40,496 nt of DNA from contig CAXRDP010000030.1 in the NCBI GenBank assembly GCA_964229545.1, positions 1 through 40,496 of the forward strand, read 5' to 3'. The position numbers and the translations under genes are program-made. The notes beneath the pieces are model-generated. The model saw only the letters and a program-made list of their open reading frames with translations. It was not told where the DNA came from and made no database searches. This DNA comes from UBA724 sp964229545 (GTDB lineage: Bacteria > Bacteroidota > Bacteroidia > Flavobacteriales > Flavobacteriaceae). Of the stretch, positions 1 through 7,849 are shown in pieces; position 1 is the stretch's first letter, and each line of letters starts with the position of its first letter.

Positions 1-348
1 CGTGATTTGGTAAACTATGCCTATTCTAAAAAGGTGATGATAGTCTCGCCCATGAGTTTGTTTCCCATGTTACAGATCACTGTAAAAGCACTTAACAATT
101 TGAAGATTGAAAAGTCTATTCAAGACATACTTAACAATGTAGAAAAACTCACTCAACACCTAAATGCTTATCAAAGCTACCACGAGAAGCTCGGCAAAAC
201 CTTGGGTACCGCTGTGAGTCACTACAATGCCACTAGTGGTGCATTTCGTAAAATTGATAAAGACATTGTCAAAATCACCTCTGGTGAACAAGGGCTAGCC
301 TACGAGGCCAACCTCCTAGAACGTCCGCATCAACAAGAAGAAAGTTAA
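1..348 (+). CDS. rmuC: DNA recombination protein RmuC, C-terminal part (partial)
   Basis: The reading frame is open at the left edge, so only the last 115 residues are visible and the start lies outside the window. The segment VNYAYSKKVMIVSP near the beginning is typical of the end of the RmuC nuclease-like core, and the following stretch (about residues 30-100) is a helical, coiled-coil-like tail, as in the family. RmuC proteins are predicted nucleases that limit recombination at inverted repeats. The stop codon overlaps the stop of the convergent DUF6580 gene inside the shared tetranucleotide TTAA (345-348). Identification rests on recognising the C-terminal signature only. Confidence 0.8.
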   Translation, partial: RDLVNYAYSKKVMIVSPMSLFPMLQITVKALNNLKIEKSIQDILNNVEKLTQHLNAYQSYHEKLGKTLGTAVSHYNATSGAFRKIDKDIVKITSGEQGLAYEANLLERPHQQEES

Positions 349-839
349 GCCAGTTGTAATCGTTTTTCGGCTGCCTTAAACCCATAAACAAGCACAACAC
401 TATAGAAAACATCGCCCAGCAAGGCTGTTCCAAAGAAGGGAATGGCCAACGTAAAGCAGGTGACTAAGCCTTCAACCGTGGGTGGGTAGTGCAACACCCA
501 AACACCCAAATTAGACACCACAAAAAACAAAGTGCTGCCTATGAGCACACTGCCTACATGTACTTTTTTCATCCAACGTCCTAAAAGAGTGATAAAGAAA
601 AAGGACAGGTACACAAACAGTGATATGGTATAAAAGCCTAAAAATATATCGGAAAGTGCCATAGCCAAGAGAGGGACCAAAAACCCTAAGGCTTTTTTAT
701 CAAAAAACACACCCGAAAAAAGCGCCATAGCAGTAATGGGTGCAAAATTGGGCGGGTGTGGCAACAAACGCGTGAGGGCGGCTACCAGTATAAAGCTGGC
801 CAAAACTTTTTCTTTTTTGGAGAATGTAATTGTAGGCAT
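345..839 (-). CDS. DUF6580-family integral membrane protein, putative cobalamin-related transporter
   Basis: A 164-residue hydrophobic protein with about five membrane segments and a conserved-looking N-terminal stretch around RLLPHPPNFAPITAMALFSG (about residues 24-43). It resembles the DUF6580 family of ECF-S-component-like proteins in Bacteroidota, often found beside B12 genes. Its start is 312 bp from that of the BtuB-like receptor, on the opposite strand, and between them lies a plus-strand cobalamin riboswitch. An inner-membrane role in cobalamin uptake or salvage is therefore plausible but inferred from context. Its own promoter is visible (855-883). The riboswitch is on the other strand and cannot control this transcript directly. 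Confidence 0.65.
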   Translation of the reverse strand: MPTITFSKKEKVLASFILVAALTRLLPHPPNFAPITAMALFSGVFFDKKALGFLVPLLAMALSDIFLGFYTISLFVYLSFFFITLLGRWMKKVHVGSVLIGSTLFFVVSNLGVWVLHYPPTVEGLVTCFTLAIPFFGTALLGDVFYSVVLVYGFKAAEKRLQLA

Positions 840-854
840 AATAGCAATTTAGGT

Positions 855-883
855 CAAAGCTACTCTTTTTTTGTCTTTTTCAA
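855..883 (-). promoter_or_regulatory. Bacteroidota-type promoter of the DUF6580 gene
   Basis: Read on the minus strand there is TTG (881-883), an 18-nt spacer and TAGCTTTG (855-862), an exact match to the TTG-N17-20-TAnnTTTG pattern of Bacteroidota housekeeping promoters. The ATG at 839 is only 15 nt past the -7 box, so the expected leader is about 10 nt. Confidence 0.6.
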
Positions 884-915
884 AATACATAGCTTCTTAT
901 TTGTATCTTGCCCAT

Positions 916-1084
916 CCGATTGGGTTTTGCTGTGGGCGATCGTCCACAACGAATGAAAAGGGAATTCGGTGCAATTCCGAAACTGTTCCCGCAACTGTAA
1001 GCACCGCCAACGCTTTGCTTCATGCCACTGGATTTTCCGGGAAGGCCACAAAGTAGGTGCGAGTCAGGAGACCTGCCCAAACGG
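916..1084 (+). ncRNA. Cobalamin (AdoCbl-class) riboswitch
   Basis: All core blocks of the B12 riboswitch appear in order: GGTGCAATTCC (968-978), CCGCAACTGTAAGC around 989-1002, GCCACTG (1024-1030), GGGAAGGC (1039-1046) and the B12 box GCGAGTCAGGAGACCTGCC (1059-1077). A P1 helix can be drawn between CCGATTGGG (916-924) and CCCAAACGG (1076-1084) with one mismatch. Downstream, ATTGC (1089-1093) can pair with GCAAT (1111-1115), a possible expression-platform hairpin. It lies 67 bp before the BtuB-like gene and should repress it when cobalamin is plentiful. A clear promoter upstream was not identified. Confidence 0.95.
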
Positions 1085-1151
1085 ATAGATTGCTAAAGCT
1101 TCGGGATAAGGCAATAGCAAAATAGTATTTATTAACATTTTAATTTTTTTT

Positions 1152-2987
1152 ATGCGTACTAAAACCTACTGCGTTTTGGCGTTGGCTATTGTTGCTTCCA
1201 ACCTAGCTATTGCCCAACAACCCCAAAAACTCAATGAAGTCATCGTAACCGATTCACGTTTTGAACGACCCAAAGAACGTTCTGGGCGATCGGTTGTCAA
1301 GCTCACCCAAAAAGACATTGCTCCATTTTTGGGCGGAACTTTGGCCGATTTGCTCTCTCATCAGGCTGGAATTCACATCAATGGCGCGAACACTCATCCG
1401 GGTAACAATTTGGGCTATTTTATTAGGGGTGGAAACAACCGCCAAGTCTTGGTTATTATCGACGGGTTCCCTGTGTCTGACCCCTCTCAGATCGAGAATG
1501 ATTTTGATTTTCGACTTATTGACCTTTCTTCTGTCGCTTCAGTTGAGATTTTGAAAGGTGCTTCAAGCAGTCTCTATGGAAGTTCAGCAGCCACAGCTGT
1601 CATTAAAATTACCACGAACCGCGAACAAAACACACCTTTTGAAGGCCATTGGCGTTCTTATTTCGCGACCAACAATGCCCAAAACGAGTCCATCCGCTCG
1701 GCCGATGATGTTTTGCATCAATTGCAACTCAAAGGAGGAGGCACAAAAACCCAATTTGACATCTCCTTATCTCGTCACCGCGTAGAAGACATGTCAGCAG
1801 TCGTGGGTACAGAAGAGGACCCGGTCAACAGATTAAACTTTAACGGCTATTTGTCATCGCAGTTGACCCCCAAACTACGTGTCAGCGCCCTAGCACAACG
1901 ATCCTATTTTGAAACGGGTTACGATGATACTTTTCCTGCCTTGGCCGATGCTGACAATCATTTTACAAGTCGTTTCCAAACCTTGGGCATCCGCCCCGAG
2001 TGGCAGCTCAACAAAGGAACCCTTACAGCATCTATCTCATGGACCAAGTCAGAACGTGAATTTGAATCTGAATACCCTTCTCAAAAAGAAGCCAACAACC
2101 GCACTATGGAACTGGTTTACACAACCGAGTTGACCAAAGATTTTCAAGCATTGCTGGGGCTTCATCACCAACGACAAGATTCCCAAGGGCTTTCTCGTAT
2201 CGATCTTTTTGATCCTTTTGTCAATATACTCTACGAAGGAAATGGTGCTTTTCAGGCACAAGTTGGCGCACGCCTGAACGACCACAGCCTTTATGGTAGC
2301 CAATGGACCTATCACATCAACCCCTCTTTTTTGTTTGAGGGAAACAATTTTGATTTGCGATTGTATGCCGGAGCCAGCACCGCCTTTATAGCACCCTCTT
2401 TGTTTAAGCTATTTGATATCTATTCTGGAAACGAAGACTTGTTGCCTGAAACCAACACCTCTTTGGAATTGGGAACAGATTTTTTGTTTCATAATGACAT
2501 CCAATTCGGCTTGGTCTATTTTAACAGACATGAAGAAAATTTTGTAGCCTATGACATGACCACCTTCAGGTACCGAAACTCCCCCGAAGATTTTCGTGTA
2601 CACGGTTTAGAGTTTGTGTTCAACGCCCCTTTGTCTTCCAAGTTGGTACTCGACATTAATTATACTTTTACTGAGAATAAAGACCAAGTCGCGTTGCGTA
2701 TCCCCAAACACAAAGCCAACCTATCGCTTCGCTATCAGGCTTTGGACAATATGCAATTAGTGTCAAGCTATCAATACACCGGAACTCGAAACGATTTGGT
2801 TTCTGGAAACACTGTAAGTCTGGATTCCTACCAGTTATGGGATGTAACGGCTCGCTACAGTTTTCCAAAGACGGATTTGAGACTGCAACTTTCTCTAAAC
2901 AACATTCTTGATGAACACTATGAAGAGATCAGCGGCTTTACCACTTTGGGCCGTAATCTTCGAATAGGTGTCGAACTTCCGTTTTAG
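1152..2987 (+). CDS. btuB: TonB-dependent outer-membrane cobalamin receptor (BtuB-like)
   Basis: 611 residues with a Sec signal peptide (1-21, ending AIAQ), a TonB-box-like segment NEVIVTDSR (about 28-36), a plug domain (about 45-155, with RGGNNRQVLVIIDG and ASSSLYGSSAA) and a 22-strand-type barrel ending in the C-terminal Phe typical of outer-membrane proteins. The cobalamin riboswitch directly upstream is the strongest evidence for substrate. The protein should import B12 across the outer membrane using TonB energy. Its last 50 bases overlap the 3' end of the convergent S41 protease gene. Cobinamide or other corrinoids are alternative substrates that sequence alone cannot exclude. Confidence 0.9.
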   Translation: MRTKTYCVLALAIVASNLAIAQQPQKLNEVIVTDSRFERPKERSGRSVVKLTQKDIAPFLGGTLADLLSHQAGIHINGANTHPGNNLGYFIRGGNNRQVLVIIDGFPVSDPSQIENDFDFRLIDLSSVASVEILKGASSSLYGSSAATAVIKITTNREQNTPFEGHWRSYFATNNAQNESIRSADDVLHQLQLKGGGTKTQFDISLSRHRVEDMSAVVGTEEDPVNRLNFNGYLSSQLTPKLRVSALAQRSYFETGYDDTFPALADADNHFTSRFQTLGIRPEWQLNKGTLTASISWTKSEREFESEYPSQKEANNRTMELVYTTELTKDFQALLGLHHQRQDSQGLSRIDLFDPFVNILYEGNGAFQAQVGARLNDHSLYGSQWTYHINPSFLFEGNNFDLRLYAGASTAFIAPSLFKLFDIYSGNEDLLPETNTSLELGTDFLFHNDIQFGLVYFNRHEENFVAYDMTTFRYRNSPEDFRVHGLEFVFNAPLSSKLVLDINYTFTENKDQVALRIPKHKANLSLRYQALDNMQLVSSYQYTGTRNDLVSGNTVSLDSYQLWDVTARYSFPKTDLRLQLSLNNILDEHYEEISGFTTLGRNLRIGVELPF

Positions 2988-4365
2988 ATCGTTTGTCTTC
3001 TGAAAGGAACTGAACCAACATAGGTGCTTCTGTATTGATGAATTGCCCGTGTGGCAGAGATTGCGAAAGTTTTTGCTGCCCCGGGATTTTTTGAGGCAAC
3101 AGCCCCATCTGTTGAAGGGTGCGATTGAGCAAGGGCTCATTGGGATCACCCAAAACACCCAAATTCCCAATACTTTCTGTTTGGCTCACATCGGGACTGA
3201 GACCGTCGGCAAAGTCGGCATTTCCGTTTTTATCGGTGATTTTGAAGGCTATGGGCTGCATGGCCCAAGTGTGATTGGGGTTTCTGTCTCCATCGTTGTT
3301 AATCCAATCATAAACACTGTATGAGCCTACATTTTTTCCTACGGTCGTTTCCCCTATCAATACAACATCTATATGTGCTCTAAGTCCGTTGATGACCAGC
3401 TCACTTGCCGAGGCAGTTTGTCGGCTTACGATGACATAGATTTTACTCATATTTAGTTCCGACGCGAGGTTTTCAAACAAAAATGACTCATTCCAACTGC
3501 CGAGTTTTTCGTTGTGTTGGGTTTGAGCCAATACTTCCCCGTCAAATTGGCCTGTGATCATGCTCGCCATTTTGATGGCTGTATCCACGGAACCCCCGGG
3601 ATTATAGCGAAAATCCAAGACCAGGTGGTCAATGTTGGCACTTTGAAATGTTTGGAATGCATTTTCCAATTCTGTTTCTCGAGACGATAAAAAAGCAGTA
3701 TACATCAAATACCCCACTTTCTGTCCATTTATCTCAATGACTTCTTCCACATGCACTGGATTTTCTTGCACGACGGCTGTGGTGAGTGTCAGAGATACTC
3801 CGCTTGGCGCACCGCTTGTGTCAGAAGCAAAGTTGAGGGTGTATCCATTGCTTTCACTACTTAACAATTCTCTGTAATTCGTTTTTGTGAGTTGGGTACC
3901 GTCTATACCCCAAAACAGATCCCCGCGCTTGAGTCCTTTGCTGTCAGCGTCGGTTCCGGGGAGTACATACCGAACAAAACCAATAATTTCTTCAGAGCCA
4001 GGGGCAACCTCTGCCAATCCGTATTTCATACCACTGGTTTTGCTGACACGATTCAATAGGTTTTCCAAGGCTACGTAATCGTCTGTGACAAAGCTAAAAC
4101 GATCCTCAGGAGACAACAAATGGTTGAACAATGCGTCAGGGGCACCGCCAAAACCACTTAGAAAAGTCGCATACTCTTTATTGGAAGAAAAGCGGTTGTC
4201 ATCCAAATCCGCTATTTCGGATTGCCAGTAGTAAAAAGTATTGAGTGCTTCCCAAACAAAATCTTCAACCTCCAAATCGTTTTCAACCGATCGGATGTTG
4301 TCATCGTCATCACTACATGATAGTAAGAATGCAAGCGCCAAAAAGAGATAGCCTATGTGTTTCAT
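2938..4365 (-). CDS. S41-family C-terminal-processing peptidase, lipoprotein
   Basis: The ATG at 4365 was chosen because it gives a lipoprotein signal ending LLSC (Cys17) followed by SDDDD, the acidic tail often seen on surface-exposed Bacteroidota lipoproteins. The frame stays open 35 codons further upstream but without a plausible start. The 475-residue product has a PDZ-like segment (about residues 113-175, GTDADSKGLKRGDLF) and the tail-specific protease core: TASASE with nucleophile Ser319 and TVGKN with general-base Lys344, the usual 25-residue spacing. It probably degrades or processes envelope proteins at the cell surface. It is divergent from the sigma-factor operon, which may indicate a shared envelope-stress role. 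Confidence 0.85.
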   Translation of the reverse strand: MKHIGYLFLALAFLLSCSDDDDNIRSVENDLEVEDFVWEALNTFYYWQSEIADLDDNRFSSNKEYATFLSGFGGAPDALFNHLLSPEDRFSFVTDDYVALENLLNRVSKTSGMKYGLAEVAPGSEEIIGFVRYVLPGTDADSKGLKRGDLFWGIDGTQLTKTNYRELLSSESNGYTLNFASDTSGAPSGVSLTLTTAVVQENPVHVEEVIEINGQKVGYLMYTAFLSSRETELENAFQTFQSANIDHLVLDFRYNPGGSVDTAIKMASMITGQFDGEVLAQTQHNEKLGSWNESFLFENLASELNMSKIYVIVSRQTASASELVINGLRAHIDVVLIGETTVGKNVGSYSVYDWINNDGDRNPNHTWAMQPIAFKITDKNGNADFADGLSPDVSQTESIGNLGVLGDPNEPLLNRTLQQMGLLPQKIPGQQKLSQSLPHGQFINTEAPMLVQFLSEDKRSKTEVRHLFEDYGPKW

Positions 4366-4374
4366 AAAAATCAG

Positions 4375-4400
4375 TTGAGACTTTAAAAGTAGTAAGTTTG
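4375..4400 (+). promoter_or_regulatory. Candidate promoter of the sigma-factor operon
   Basis: TAAGTTTG (4393-4400) is an exact TAnnTTTG -7 element, and TTG (4375-4377) lies upstream with a 15-nt spacer, slightly short of the usual 17-20. It would start transcription about 65 nt before the ATG at 4471. Confidence 0.4.
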
Positions 4401-4470
4401 TTGTAAAGTGTAACAAAATAAATGACAAGTCGTTATGTGATTGACGTGCAAAAGTCATACCGAAACCCAA

Positions 4471-5001
4471 ATGACCGACGTAGATTTTTTAAACCGAATG
4501 CGCCCCATCGAAGACAAACTCTATCGGTTGTCCCGTCGTTATTTGATTTCGAATGAAGAAGCACAAGACGCAGTACAAGAAGTCATGTTAAAAATGTATG
4601 CCCACATACAGCGAGTTACCAGCCTTGATAATTTTGAGGGATATGCCATGCGTATGGCTCGAAACTACTGTTTGGATCGGTTAAAATCCAAACAAGCTGC
4701 CACCTTGCGATTGGTGCACAGGGCAGAAACGGGTGACCACAACACACTCAACAAAACCATCGACAACAGAGACAGCTTGGACTGGGTGCGAAAACTGACC
4801 GAAAAACTGCCGCAACAACAGCAAATGATCCTTCAGCTCAGAGATATAGAATCCTATGATTTTGATGAAATCGCTGAGATCATGGACATGAGCCCAGGTG
4901 CGGTTCGTGTAGCGCTCTCAAGGGCGCGAAAAACCATACGAAAACAAATGATTGAAATACACAACTATGGAATCAAAACAGGTTCAAATACTGTTAGATA
5001 G
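4471..5001 (+). CDS. RNA polymerase sigma factor, sigma-70 family (ECF-like)
   Basis: The ATG at 4471 gives 176 residues; the frame extends to a TTG at 4441, but the first ten residues look unlike the family. Sigma region 2 covers about residues 15-75 (EEAQDAVQEVMLKMYAHI, then the RMARNYCLDRLKSK region that contacts the -10 element), and sigma region 4 about 108-160 (LPQQQQMILQLRDIESYDFD and the helix-turn-helix ending SPGAVRVALSRARK). It heads a four-gene unit with a small membrane protein and two DUF4252 proteins. The next gene begins 35 bases before its stop, suggesting translational coupling as in sigma/anti-sigma pairs. Confidence 0.88.
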   Translation: MTDVDFLNRMRPIEDKLYRLSRRYLISNEEAQDAVQEVMLKMYAHIQRVTSLDNFEGYAMRMARNYCLDRLKSKQAATLRLVHRAETGDHNTLNKTIDNRDSLDWVRKLTEKLPQQQQMILQLRDIESYDFDEIAEIMDMSPGAVRVALSRARKTIRKQMIEIHNYGIKTGSNTVR

Positions 5002-5395
5002 GTTTTTTGAGGGGCAAACCACCCTCAAAGAGGAGCGCATGCTCAAAGCCTATTTCCAACAAGAGGAGGTAGCGGAGGCTTTTGTAGCCTACCAAGCCTA
5101 CTTTGCCAATGTTCAGACGGCCCAATCGGTTTCTCTGAACAAACAGATGCGTCTGCACAGAAAACCCCTTGCCTTGACTTGGGTGAAGCGTGTGGCGGCG
5201 GTCGCTGCGGCGGGTATGGCCATTGTTTGGCTTTCTGTGCCTACCTTTGACGCGCCATCAGAAGAAGAATTGGCCTATGCTGCGTTTAAAGAAAATATGT
5301 TTTTTATGGCCCATCAGCTCAACAGAGCCGAGCAAGATGTTGCCTATATCAACCACCTTTACGACAAACCCAAAGCCTATTTAAAATACGAATAA
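4967..5395 (+). CDS. Small single-pass membrane protein, putative anti-sigma factor
   Basis: I do not recognise a named family with confidence. The ATG at 4967 gives 142 residues: an acidic and helical N-terminal part (about 1-62), one membrane segment (about 70-90, VKRVAAVAAAGMAIVWL) and a C-terminal tail of about 50 residues. The topology, size and 35-base overlap with the sigma factor match an anti-sigma factor that holds the sigma factor at the inner membrane. No zinc-binding HxxxCxxC motif is visible. The stop overlaps the next start in TAATG. Confidence 0.6.
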   Translation: MESKQVQILLDRFFEGQTTLKEERMLKAYFQQEEVAEAFVAYQAYFANVQTAQSVSLNKQMRLHRKPLALTWVKRVAAVAAAGMAIVWLSVPTFDAPSEEELAYAAFKENMFFMAHQLNRAEQDVAYINHLYDKPKAYLKYE

Positions 5396-5952
5396 TGATG
5401 AAAAAGAAAATTACCTTCCTGTTGCTTTTGATTGCGCCTATGCTGATGGCACAATCCATTTTTGAAAAGTTCGAAAGCCACGAATCGGTGTCTTATGTCT
5501 CTATCAGTCCACGTCTGTTTCAGATGATGGCCAGTATGAACATCGACGACTCTGATCCCGAGGCGCAAGAATTTTTCGAATTGGTGAACAATATCAATTC
5601 ATTCAAACTGTTGCGCACTGATGACGACCAGATTTCAAAAGAATTCACCGTTTGGGTCGATCAACACACATCTGCCAAAAAACTCGAGGAACTGATGCGA
5701 GTCCGAGACGGTGGTAGCAAAGTCAATTTTTATATCAAATCCGGCAAAGATGCCGAGCGGGTAGAAGAATTGCTGATGTTTGTTTGTGATGCCCAAATTC
5801 CGGATGTAGATGTGGATATCAAACCACAGACGGTTTTGATGGTTATCAAAGGAGACATCGATTTGGAACGCATCTCTGCACTGACCAAGAAAATGGACCT
5901 GCCGGGTTCTGATGAGCTGAAAAAACTCAAAAAGAAAGACAAAAATGAATAG
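5395..5952 (+). CDS. DUF4252-family exported protein
   Basis: 185 residues with a Sec signal peptide (1-20, ending LMAQ) and a body of alternating strands and helices typical of DUF4252. The function of the family is unknown. The gene starts at the overlapping TAATG of the preceding putative anti-sigma gene; a second ATG three bases later is equally possible. The C-terminus is very lysine-rich (SDELKKLKKKDKNE). It is paralogous to the next gene, so the pair may be an envelope output or sensor of the sigma system. Confidence 0.78.
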   Translation: MMKKKITFLLLLIAPMLMAQSIFEKFESHESVSYVSISPRLFQMMASMNIDDSDPEAQEFFELVNNINSFKLLRTDDDQISKEFTVWVDQHTSAKKLEELMRVRDGGSKVNFYIKSGKDAERVEELLMFVCDAQIPDVDVDIKPQTVLMVIKGDIDLERISALTKKMDLPGSDELKKLKKKDKNE

Positions 5953-6469
5953 AATTGCTCCGCTTTTTTTCGTGTTATTCCTTTTGGGATGTTCCCCAAA
6001 AGCAAGCTTGCAAGAGTATTTTGTGTCCAAAGCCGAGGATGGCAACTTCTTGATTGTCAACATACCTGCCTCTGCTTTGGGAATTGCCAAAGAAAACTTG
6101 AGTGAATCGGACGTGGAGGTGTTGGAGAGTTTTCACAAACTCAACATTCTTGCCTACAAGGCTGACCCCAACAAACCAGAGTTTATGGAGCAAGAGCTCC
6201 TTACCATACGATCTATCATCAACATCCCACCCTACGAAGAACTAATGGCTGTCAAAGACAGACGTCTCTCAGGAAAGGTGATTGTTGTCGGCAAGGACAC
6301 TGACCTCGAGGAAGTGGTGTTTTTTGGGCAGTCTCCTCAAGCCGGATTTGTACTGGCACGTGTATTAGGTGATCAAATGACCACCAAAAAGGTCGCACAA
6401 TTTACTAGCCTTATCCAAGAGGAAAATGTGGATCCAGAAGTGTTTGCGGGTTTGCAAAACTTCTTTTAA
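5945..6469 (+). CDS. DUF4252-family lipoprotein
   Basis: 174 residues; the signal ends LLGC (Cys16), so the protein is predicted to be lipidated, whereas its upstream paralogue carries a non-lipoprotein signal. The body resembles DUF4252, with two repeated alpha-beta modules (about 35-95 and 105-170). It overlaps the preceding gene by 8 bases, and its stop codon shares TTAA (6466-6469) with the stop of the convergent purB gene. Function is unknown; the setting suggests control by the upstream sigma factor. Confidence 0.72.
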   Translation: MNRIAPLFFVLFLLGCSPKASLQEYFVSKAEDGNFLIVNIPASALGIAKENLSESDVEVLESFHKLNILAYKADPNKPEFMEQELLTIRSIINIPPYEELMAVKDRRLSGKVIVVGKDTDLEEVVFFGQSPQAGFVLARVLGDQMTTKKVAQFTSLIQEENVDPEVFAGLQNFF

Positions 6470-7809
6470 ATACCGGTATAGTTTTGAGGGTTGATCTTGT
6501 AAAGCTCGTCTTTGATTTTCTCATCAACATCAAGCTGGTCAATAAATGACTTGATGGCTTCTGCATTGATAACCCCGTGGGTACGTGTGAGTGCCTTCAA
6601 TGCCTCATATGGATTTTTGTAGCCTTCACGACGCAATATGGTTTGAATGGCCTCGGCCACTACAGCCCAGTTTTGCTCAAGGTCTTTTTCTATGGCCGCT
6701 TTATTGACTTCTAGCTTCCCGATGCCCTTGAGGATAGACTCAAAACCAATAAGCGTGTGCCCCATAGGAACGCCGATGTTTCTCAAAACAGTACTGTCTG
6801 TCAGGTCACGTTGCAATCTGGAAATCGGTAGTTTTCCTGCCAAAAATTCAAACATAGCGTTGGCCATGCCCAGATTGCCTTCCGCATTTTCAAAGTCGAT
6901 CGGGTTTACTTTATGTGGCATGGCAGAGGAACCTACTTCATTTTCTTTGATTTTCTGCTTGAAATACTCCATAGAGATATAGGTCCACACATCTCGACTA
7001 AAGTCTATTAGAATGTTGTTGATGCGTTTAAGCCCATCGCAAAGCGCTGCCAAATGGTCGTAATGCTCTATTTGTGTGGTCGGAAATGAGTGCTTTAGCC
7101 CCAAGTTTTCTTCCACAAATTTCTGCCCAAAGACCTTCCAGTCAATGTCAGGATAGGCCACTTTGTGCGCGTTAAAGTTTCCTGTGGCACCTCCAAACTT
7201 GGCGGCCATGGGTATTTGTTGAAGCAAGTTGATTTGTTCCTCCAAACGCACTACAAACACCTGTATTTCTTTACCGAGTCGGGTAGGGGAGGCCGGTTGT
7301 CCGTGGGTTCTTGCCAGCATGGGCACTTCATGGTTTTGTTGTGCCAAATCAGTTAATGAGGCTTTTACTTCCTCTAATTTAGGAATCAAAACCGCTTCGA
7401 GAGCATCTTTGACAGACAGCGGAACAGCCGTATTGTTGATGTCTTGAGAGGTAAGCCCAAAGTGAATAAACTCTTTGAAAGCACCGAGATCGAGACGGTC
7501 AAATTCGTTTTTGATAAAATATTCTACCGCTTTGACATCGTGGTTGGTGGTTTTTTCAATGTTTTTGATGGCTTTGGCATCATCGGCAGAAAAATGGATG
7601 TAAATGGCGCGTAGATCCTCAAACAAACTCCTTTTAAAATCATTGAGCTGGGGTAGCGGGCGCTCACACAAGGCAATAAAATATTCGATCTCTACTTGAA
7701 CCCTGTATTTGATGAGTCCTTGTTCGGAGAAATAGGGGTGTAAGGATTTGGTTTTTTTGCGGTACCTCCCGTCTATGGGTGAGATGGCATTCAAGGTGTT
7801 GAGCAGCAT
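6466..7809 (-). CDS. purB: Adenylosuccinate lyase
   Basis: 447 residues, the normal length for the short bacterial form. The lyase signature SSAMPHKVNP (294-303) carries the catalytic-loop serines; RTHGQPASPT (167-176) and EKTTNHDVKAVE (85-96) are the other active-site blocks. It acts twice in purine synthesis, splitting SAICAR to AICAR plus fumarate and adenylosuccinate to AMP plus fumarate. It appears to be transcribed alone or as the first gene of its unit, with a -7 element 17 nt before the start. Confidence 0.97.
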   Translation of the reverse strand: MLLNTLNAISPIDGRYRKKTKSLHPYFSEQGLIKYRVQVEIEYFIALCERPLPQLNDFKRSLFEDLRAIYIHFSADDAKAIKNIEKTTNHDVKAVEYFIKNEFDRLDLGAFKEFIHFGLTSQDINNTAVPLSVKDALEAVLIPKLEEVKASLTDLAQQNHEVPMLARTHGQPASPTRLGKEIQVFVVRLEEQINLLQQIPMAAKFGGATGNFNAHKVAYPDIDWKVFGQKFVEENLGLKHSFPTTQIEHYDHLAALCDGLKRINNILIDFSRDVWTYISMEYFKQKIKENEVGSSAMPHKVNPIDFENAEGNLGMANAMFEFLAGKLPISRLQRDLTDSTVLRNIGVPMGHTLIGFESILKGIGKLEVNKAAIEKDLEQNWAVVAEAIQTILRREGYKNPYEALKALTRTHGVINAEAIKSFIDQLDVDEKIKDELYKINPQNYTGI

Positions 7810-7826
7810 AGGAATCTTATCAACGG

Positions 7827-7834
7827 CAAAGGTA
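7827..7834 (-). promoter_or_regulatory. -7 element upstream of purB
   Basis: The minus strand reads TACCTTTG, an exact TAnnTTTG, 17 nt before the purB ATG. No TTG at the expected upstream distance was found, so only the -7 half is supported. Confidence 0.4.
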
Positions 7835-7849
7835 GTATTTTATGCTGTA

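Noticed and set aside
860..1080. Several short frames on both strands in the gap before btuB
   Set aside because: They coincide with the cobalamin riboswitch, whose RNA conservation explains the sequence.
4441..4470. TTG at 4441 as start of the sigma factor
   Set aside because: The ten extra residues do not resemble the family N-terminus, and the ATG at 4471 begins the conserved part.
5635..6090. 151-codon minus-strand frame opposite the DUF4252 genes
   Set aside because: Both DUF4252 genes have good signals and overlapping starts; the antisense frame has a low-complexity Phe-rich stretch and no support.
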